DNA from: a virus
DNA length: 41,647 nt
Virus record (IMG/VR): IMGVR_UViG_3300036791_000888
Location: 1 to 41,647 of that record
Reading direction: 5' to 3' (one strand)
Under the pieces are notes generated by a model. That model was not told the origin of the DNA. It saw nothing but the letters and a program-made list of their open reading frames with translations, and did not search any database. Below are positions 37,496 through 41,647 of this stretch, piece by piece. A program made the position numbers and the translations under genes. How positions within the stretch are numbered: the first letter of the stretch is position 1; each line of letters begins with the position of its first letter.

Positions 37496-38703
37496 TGGCG
37501 CGAGGCAAAGAGATTCTGGTCGAAGAAGGTATCTACCGCAGCGTGAGCACCGGGCGGTATCGCATCAAAGTCAGCGTTGTCATCCAGGGCAAGCGCGTCT
37601 ACCCGACCGGGCAGACCACGTTCCACCGGGACACGCCGCTCGCGCGCGTGCGGGAACAGAAGTTTGCGCTGCTGGCGCAGCTGCAGAAGCTTGTCGTGAC
37701 TGGCGGCGGGGCCGCCGAGAAGGGCACGTTCAGCGGGCTGGTCGCAGAGTATTGGAAACGGCAGACGCTGTCGCCAGCGCGCAAGGAGCAGGTCGAGCGA
37801 CTCCTGCCGTTCTGGGTGGAGCACTTCGGGACGAAGACACCCGAGTGGCTCGTCACCCACGTCGCGGACCTGAAGGCCGCGCTCGCCACCATCGTCCGCA
37901 AGCCTGACGGCAAACCAATTGCCCTGGCCTACAAAGACCATTTTGTCGCCGCGCTGTCCAACGTCTACACGGTGATGCATGGCGAGGACGCGCCCAACCC
38001 CGGCAAAAAAATCGGCGTGTTCGCGGAGACGGACCCGCGCAAGCTCCCGCGCAAGGATGTGCCCTACTTCCTGATCGACTGCATCCTGGCGCAGCTGCAT
38101 GACACCTGGAAGGGAAAGGTGAGCCGGTCCAAGCTCTGGCTGCGGTGTGCCGCCTATGGGGGCGTCACGTTCGCGCAGTTGGAGAAAATGGCCCCTGACG
38201 ACTTCTTTCCGCGCTCGCGCGAGATCATCCCGGCGCGGCGTGAGAAGGGCGCGGGAGCGGTCACCAACCGGCGGGAGTTAATTGACGAAGGCGTCGAGGC
38301 GTTTCTGGATTTCGACCGGCACGCGCAGTGGGGCACGACGCAGCCCCGGCTGGACGAAACCTTCCCCGGAGCCCGCGACCGTGCCCTAGCGTATCTGCAG
38401 GCCCACCCGGAGGTCATTCCCGCTGACGTGCGGATCGATTTCAAACGGGCGTCCAAGATGACCTACTACTGGCTGCGGCACAGCTTCGGCTGCGAGGTGC
38501 TGCGGCAGACCCGCTCCGACCGGGTGGCGAGCCAGTATCTGGGGCACGCCAGCACCCGGCAGATCGGGCGCTACGTGCAGGGCGTGATCAGCGACCAGCT
38601 GGAAGCTGCTGGCGGGGTGCTGCGCGCGGGCTTCCGCGCGCGGCCGAAGCTGACGCTGGTGTCCCCGACCAAGCCCGAGCGGCGACGCCGCAGCGCTGCC
38701 TAA
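37495..38703 (+). CDS. int: Tyrosine integrase with altered active-site motifs
   Basis: 402 residues from ATG 37495 (AAGGAG at 37481-37486); a longer frame to 37147 is shadow of upstream genes. N-terminal ~60 residues resemble an arm-type DNA-binding domain (GRYRIKVSVVIQGKRVYPTG). The catalytic domain shows YYWLRHSFG (~324-332, Arg328, His329), QYLGHAST (Leu349-Gly-His351) and the nucleophile Tyr360 in IGRYVQG. Two usual residues differ: the first Arg (T-G-x-R) aligns with Thr225 in AAYGGVTFAQL, and the box II His is Tyr325. It would integrate the phage at attB via attP, possibly just downstream. Confidence 0.85.
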   Translation: MARGKEILVEEGIYRSVSTGRYRIKVSVVIQGKRVYPTGQTTFHRDTPLARVREQKFALLAQLQKLVVTGGGAAEKGTFSGLVAEYWKRQTLSPARKEQVERLLPFWVEHFGTKTPEWLVTHVADLKAALATIVRKPDGKPIALAYKDHFVAALSNVYTVMHGEDAPNPGKKIGVFAETDPRKLPRKDVPYFLIDCILAQLHDTWKGKVSRSKLWLRCAAYGGVTFAQLEKMAPDDFFPRSREIIPARREKGAGAVTNRRELIDEGVEAFLDFDRHAQWGTTQPRLDETFPGARDRALAYLQAHPEVIPADVRIDFKRASKMTYYWLRHSFGCEVLRQTRSDRVASQYLGHASTRQIGRYVQGVISDQLEAAGGVLRAGFRARPKLTLVSPTKPERRRRSAA

Positions 38704-38717
38704 CAGCCTCCCCAGAG

Positions 38718-38962
38718 GCGGCGGGGGCACCTTCGGGGGGCACCCGCCGCAACTACTTGACCCACCAGCCGTTATCGTCACCTGTAGAATCCAGTACTAA
38801 AATCCGCAGGCTCCCGCACTTTCCGCGTTTTCCTTAGGAAAATCGGCCAAAACAGCCATGTTGGATGAAAGGGTGCCCCCCGCATCAGTCCGACCGGCTA
38901 CGAGATTTTCCTAATGAATCCGAGCATCTCTAAATCATCGGGGGGCACCATCGGGGGGCACC
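38718..38962. repeat. Repeat-rich region after int; candidate attP with arm-type sites
   Basis: CGGGGGGCACC occurs at 38734-38744, inverted at 38872-38882, and in tandem at 38939-38949 and 38952-38962; a near copy (GGGGGCACC) is at 38723-38731. Between them TTTTCCT-T-AGGAAAA (38828-38842) is a perfect palindrome, and TAGGAAAAT (38835-38843) recurs inverted at 38905-38913. GCGGCGGG/CCCGCCGC (38718-38725 and 38743-38750) can form a hairpin directly after int. Flanking paired repeats around a distinct AT-rich core resemble attP arm and core sites. Confidence 0.6.
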
Positions 38963-38985
38963 TTTCGCGTTTAGAATCATGGCCG

Positions 38986-39222
38986 ATGGACCTGCACTGC
39001 CCGACCTGCCGCAAGCTGCTCGACGCGTGCGTCCTTGCGCAGGAGGCCCCGCAGGAGGTCTCTGCGCCCGTCCCTGGCGACATCACGGTGTGTGCCTACT
39101 GCGAGACCGTCTGCGTGTTTGCGCCCGCTGGGCTGGAGCTGGCACTCCCGGCCGACCTCGTCCACGTGCCGGAGCCGTTCCGGCCGAAGCTTCTGCGGCT
39201 GATCGCGAAGAGGGTCCAATGA
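38986..39222 (+). CDS. Zinc-ribbon-like small phage protein
   Basis: 78 residues from ATG 38986; an upstream ATG at 38914 would place the tandem repeats in the coding region and is less likely. DLHCPTCRKLLDACVLAQEA, then PGDITVCAYCETVCVFAPAG, matches a frequent phage pattern (CPxC...DA...PGDxxVCxxC...F). It ends in a basic helix (PKLLRLIAKRVQ). Function unknown. Confidence 0.65.
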   Translation: MDLHCPTCRKLLDACVLAQEAPQEVSAPVPGDITVCAYCETVCVFAPAGLELALPADLVHVPEPFRPKLLRLIAKRVQ

Positions 39223-39252
39223 TCCGCCATACTAGAGCTGAGGAGCCACCCC

Positions 39253-39468
39253 TTGGACGATTACTTTCGCACGCAGTTTGAAGAGCTGAAAAAGGCCGCG
39301 CAACACCTGATGCAGGCGAGCACGGAAGTCCACGCCGCCGGGCAGTCGGTCGTGAAGGTCACCGAAGCCGCACTCCACGCCATGGGCGAGCACGAAGATC
39401 TCCGCGAGACGATCCACCGGCTGGAGGCGCTGGTGGAGGATCTCCTTCGCAGGCAGAACGGATCATGA
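39253..39468 (+). CDS. Coiled-coil small protein, TTG start
   Basis: 71 residues from TTG 39253, with GAGGAG about nine bases upstream. It is helical throughout: RTQFEELKKAAQHLMQASTE, then EHEDLRETIHRLEALVEDLL. Its C-terminal heptads resemble those of the protein at 36996. ATGA-coupled to the next gene. Function unknown. Confidence 0.6.
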   Translation: MDDYFRTQFEELKKAAQHLMQASTEVHAAGQSVVKVTEAALHAMGEHEDLRETIHRLEALVEDLLRRQNGS

Positions 39469-39632
39469 CCGACGCCGAACGCGACGACGCCTACCGCCAG
39501 CTGCGCGAGCGGGTCATCCGCTTGGGCGAAGAACTGATCGCACAACGAAAGGAGATCGAGGCGTTGCAAGCCGCCGTGGAACAGCGCCGCGAGGTGATCG
39601 AGGCGATTGGTCAGCAGCTGCCGCGTCCATGA
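39465..39632 (+). CDS. 55-residue coiled-coil protein
   Basis: Short gene from ATG 39465, with ATGA overlaps at both ends. The product is one long charged helix: DDAYRQLRERVIRLGEELIA, then QRKEIEALQAAVEQRREVIE. The clean overlaps and GC-rich third positions support it despite its size. It may pair with the neighbouring coiled-coil protein. Confidence 0.65.
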   Translation: MTDAERDDAYRQLRERVIRLGEELIAQRKEIEALQAAVEQRREVIEAIGQQLPRP

Positions 39633-40069
39633 GCCACGACCTTGTCGCCCGCGCGCTGCTGAAACGCCTGCACTATTACATCCAACCGGACCAGAGCGGC
39701 GACCAGCCGACGCCTCACTACGAGGATGATGTGAAGCTCGTCGCGGAATGGCTGGAGCGTGAAGTGCTCGGGCGAGAGATGCACCCACTCCAGACTGAAC
39801 TGAGGGGACTCCGCGACGTCGTGGCCCGCCAGCGCGAGACCATCACCGCCCTGCGACACGTCAGCCCTGGGCTGAACGAATTTCACGCCGCGCTCTACGA
39901 GGTTGCCAAGCAGACCTGCCACCAGTTCGGGATGCCGTGGACCGACCCGCGCACGCACGTCACCTATCCGCCGCCAGATGTCAGCGCGGCAACACGTGCA
40001 GCAACTCGACAATCGCGAGCAAAGTCACCGCGACCCAGAGCGGCGCGCGGTTCACGGCCGAAGCGATAG
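39629..40069 (+). CDS. Hypothetical protein, last gene of plus-strand operon
   Basis: 146 residues. The N-terminal ~60 are helical (HDLVARALLKRLHYYIQPDQ, VKLVAEWLEREVLGREMHPL); the middle continues as a coiled coil (ELRGLRDVVARQRETITALR). The last ~30 residues are basic and low complexity (RAATRQSRAKSPRPRAARGS). That end overlaps the convergent small membrane-protein gene (39981-40115) by 89 bases. Function unknown. Confidence 0.65.
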   Translation: MSHDLVARALLKRLHYYIQPDQSGDQPTPHYEDDVKLVAEWLEREVLGREMHPLQTELRGLRDVVARQRETITALRHVSPGLNEFHAALYEVAKQTCHQFGMPWTDPRTHVTYPPPDVSAATRAATRQSRAKSPRPRAARGSRPKR

Positions 40070-40115
40070 CGAGCAGCAACGCGAGCACGGCCAGAATCAG
40101 CGTTACGGTCAGCAT
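39981..40115 (-). CDS. 44-residue two-helix membrane protein, possible holin
   Basis: From ATG 40115, seven bases inside the preceding lipoprotein gene. The product is two membrane helices with a short basic turn: TVTLILAVLALLLAIASAV, then NRAP, then LWVAVTLLAIVELLHVL and PR. Size, topology and place at the end of the late operon, after tailspike and lipoprotein, suit a small holin or other lysis protein. No endolysin is recognisable nearby. Identification is by hydrophobicity only. Confidence 0.6.
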   Translation of the reverse strand: MLTVTLILAVLALLLAIASAVNRAPLWVAVTLLAIVELLHVLPR

Positions 40116-40351
40116 AGGCCCCTCATCGCAGGCGGCAGGCCGCCCACGCGAATCGTGTCATGATCATCTCGCGCTGCAGGCCGCCATCGGCCCGGCGCGC
40201 ACGTATAGCCGCAGACCCCATCCGGGGGACACGCCTCGTCAAGCAGCAGCCGCACCGGCAACCCGTCCGCACATTTGACGCGCCGCACCGCGCGCGTCGC
40301 GCACGACGCCGGGACCAGCAGCAGCACGAGCACGCTCGCGGCGAGGGTCAT
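40109..40351 (-). CDS. Small lipoprotein, possibly lysis-related
   Basis: 80 residues from ATG 40351, ATGA-coupled to the tailspike gene. The N-terminus is a short signal peptide ending in a near-lipobox (TLAASVLVLLLVPASCATR; Cys at ~17). The mature part has spaced cysteines (VKCADGLPVRLLLDEACPPD, GVCGYTCAPGRW), a pattern seen in small phage lipoproteins of the late region. An outer-membrane spanin (Rz1-like) role would fit but typical Rz1 proteins are Pro-rich, which this is not. A lipoprotein on a late gene hints at a Gram-negative host. Confidence 0.65.
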   Translation of the reverse strand: MTLAASVLVLLLVPASCATRAVRRVKCADGLPVRLLLDEACPPDGVCGYTCAPGRWRPAARDDHDTIRVGGLPPAMRGLC

Positions 40352-41647
40352 GTGCCCGCGCCAGCCGCTGTTTCTGACACGTCGTTGATCACGGCCTCCG
40401 GCATCGCCGCTTGCCATGCCGCGACGCCCATGCCCCCGCCATCGAGCTTCATCCCATACTCGCTCGGGCAGAGCTTAATATTCTGCAGCGTAAGCACACG
40501 GGAGTAGGGCTGGTCCATGTAGAGCGAGGCTCCCATGTGCTGACCGGCGAGCGTCACGTTGTGAATGGTCACGCCGTCCGGGGCGGCGACGAAGCAGATG
40601 CCGCGCCCGTCGCCCTTGGTGATCCCCTGCGGGTCCAGGTCGGTGAACGCGACGTGATCGAATACGACATCATCGAGCGGGACGGACGCCTGCCCGTCGT
40701 CCCGCCCGGTGATCTTGAGGCCGCTCCCGCCATAGCGCGCGTGACAGCGTTCGATCCGCACGTGCTGCACCGTGGACCACGGCGCGGTGCCGTCCTGGTT
40801 GCGGACGCTCAACAGGATCACATAGCCGCCTTGCCCTTCGGAGATGCCGCCGTATTCGAGCACGCAATCGGACATCTCAAAGTGCGAGCACGCCTTCAGC
40901 TCCAGCGCGTTCTTGATCTGCACGCCTTTGGCGAACCAGCTCGGGTCTTTCGTCAGCGTCGAGTGTGTGATGCGGATGTTGGTCGGCATCCGCTCTTCGC
41001 TGGTCGAGTCCGCCCCGCCAAACATGACGGTCTCGCCGCCTGCGGCGAGGTAGCAGTCGTCAATCACCACGTCGCGCGTGCCGTCCCATCCGCTGATCGC
41101 CTGCGTGTCGCGGCCCACATCGAACACGTTGTCGATGTGACACTGCAGAATCTGCGCGCCCACGCCGTTCAGCATGAGGCCGCGATGCGCACCGACGGTG
41201 GGGTCCCCGCGCAGCGTGCAGCGGTCCAGGAGCAGATGGGTGCCGAGAAACCCGACGACTTGGCGACGCGCGTCGCAGGTTGTCGCCAGAATCCCGCGCA
41301 GGGTCACGTGGTCGCCGAGCACGGTGATCGTGTCCTCCTCAGCGGTGCCGTCGAGCACGACGCCGTAGCCCACGGCCGTCGCGCGGCCCGCCGGGATCGG
41401 CGTGGCGGGCTGGAGCGTGATCGCCTGCCGCAAGTAAATCGGCCCGGCATAGTGGCCCGCCGCAAGCGCCAGGATGCTCCCCTCGGGCGCGCTGTCAATC
41501 ACCGGTTGCAACGGCGTGCCTGCGCTCACGGGAATCGTCGGCCCGTCCGGCGGAATGGGCGGGATGGGCTCGGTGTCGAGCGCGAGCTGCCGCGCCTGCA
41601 CGAGCAACACCATCGCTTCATCGATCTTGTCGGTGATCGCGTTGCCA
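40348..41647 (-). CDS. Beta-helix tailspike/tail fibre, C-terminal part (begins at 612 on the joined circle)
   Basis: C-terminal 432 residues of the 594-residue protein that starts at 612 and crosses the junction. A linker (IPPIPPDGPTIPVSAGTPLQ) leads into a right-handed beta-helix: GSILALAAGHYAGPIYLRQA, ITLQPATPI, DTITVLGDHVTLRGILATTC, THLLLDRCTLRG, and many later VxIxxC turns such as HVRIERCHARYGGSGLKITG and VVFDHVAFTDLD. This is the pectate-lyase/tailspike fold, usual in phage proteins that bind or cut surface polysaccharide. The catalytic residues cannot be named by eye. The next gene (lipoprotein) overlaps its stop. Confidence 0.85.
   Translation of the reverse strand, partial: GNAITDKIDEAMVLLVQARQLALDTEPIPPIPPDGPTIPVSAGTPLQPVIDSAPEGSILALAAGHYAGPIYLRQAITLQPATPIPAGRATAVGYGVVLDGTAEEDTITVLGDHVTLRGILATTCDARRQVVGFLGTHLLLDRCTLRGDPTVGAHRGLMLNGVGAQILQCHIDNVFDVGRDTQAISGWDGTRDVVIDDCYLAAGGETVMFGGADSTSEERMPTNIRITHSTLTKDPSWFAKGVQIKNALELKACSHFEMSDCVLEYGGISEGQGGYVILLSVRNQDGTAPWSTVQHVRIERCHARYGGSGLKITGRDDGQASVPLDDVVFDHVAFTDLDPQGITKGDGRGICFVAAPDGVTIHNVTLAGQHMGASLYMDQPYSRVLTLQNIKLCPSEYGMKLDGGGMGVAAWQAAMPEAVINDVSETAAGAGT
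41521..41646. repeat. Terminal direct repeat, right copy
   Basis: Identical to bases 1-126. The final base of the window, 41647, is a where the left copy continues with c at 127; this may be an assembly-edge error or a real variant. The repeat lies inside the tailspike gene, not in a gene-free region. This argues for circular permutation or assembly overlap rather than a fixed genome end. Confidence 0.9.

Noticed and set aside
1-41647. CRISPR arrays, insertion sequences and complete tRNA genes
   Set aside because: No regularly spaced repeats with unique spacers, no transposase, and no complete cloverleaf were seen on reading both strands.

Overview
The window is very probably one complete, circularly permuted genome of a temperate, P22-like podovirus from a GC-rich bacterial host. 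The first 126 bases recur at the end (1-126 = 41521-41646). One gene runs across that junction in frame: 612 down to 1, continuing from 41520 down to 40348, 1785 nt or 595 codons. This implies a unit of about 41,520 bp. The host cannot be named from the sequence: there are no tRNAs and no host flank.

Late (virion) genes, minus strand, 23036 down to 1 and on from 41520 to 39981. In transcription order: small terminase, a small gene, large terminase, P22-type portal, an 857-residue protein of unknown role, a DUF3008-type protein, scaffold, P22-like coat, three small head proteins, gp4-like adaptor, gp10-like DNA-stabilisation protein, a row of Ala/Gly/Gln-rich probable ejection proteins, two fibre/hydrolase-like proteins, a beta-helix tailspike (the split gene), a small lipoprotein and a tiny two-helix membrane protein (possible holin). 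One small plus-strand gene (15637-15903) sits inside this block with its own promoter-like sequence. I recognise no endolysin.

Accessory region, about 23.0-26.9 kb. It holds a structured, apparently gene-free stretch beside the terminase, small plus-strand genes, and a short minus-strand pair including a PD-(D/E)XK-like nuclease. A plus-strand operon follows, driven by a near-consensus promoter (TTGACA-N17-TATTAT) and closed by a strong terminator. Between two genes of this operon (26644-26693) lies a sequence matching every core nucleotide of a type II hammerhead ribozyme.

Early genes, minus strand, 33035 down to 26939. A tightly overlapping operon (mostly ATGA junctions) encodes a Cro-like regulator, an excisionase-like protein, Erf-type annealing protein, YqaJ-type exonuclease, a NinB-like protein, two HNH-type proteins, a winged-helix protein, many small cysteine-pair proteins, and a TGT/DpdA-like protein that may insert 7-deazaguanine into DNA. 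No DNA polymerase, helicase or primase is recognisable.

Lysogeny and accessory operon, plus strand, 33177-40069. It starts with a CI-like regulator divergent from the Cro-like gene, continues through about a dozen small genes and a tyrosine integrase (37495-38703), and then a repeat-rich region that may be attP. A GGTTAGG motif lies inside or beside four plus-strand promoters (about 15.6, 25.4, 33.1 and 36.5 kb). It looks like a shared operator linking the moron, the accessory operon and the lysogeny genes.
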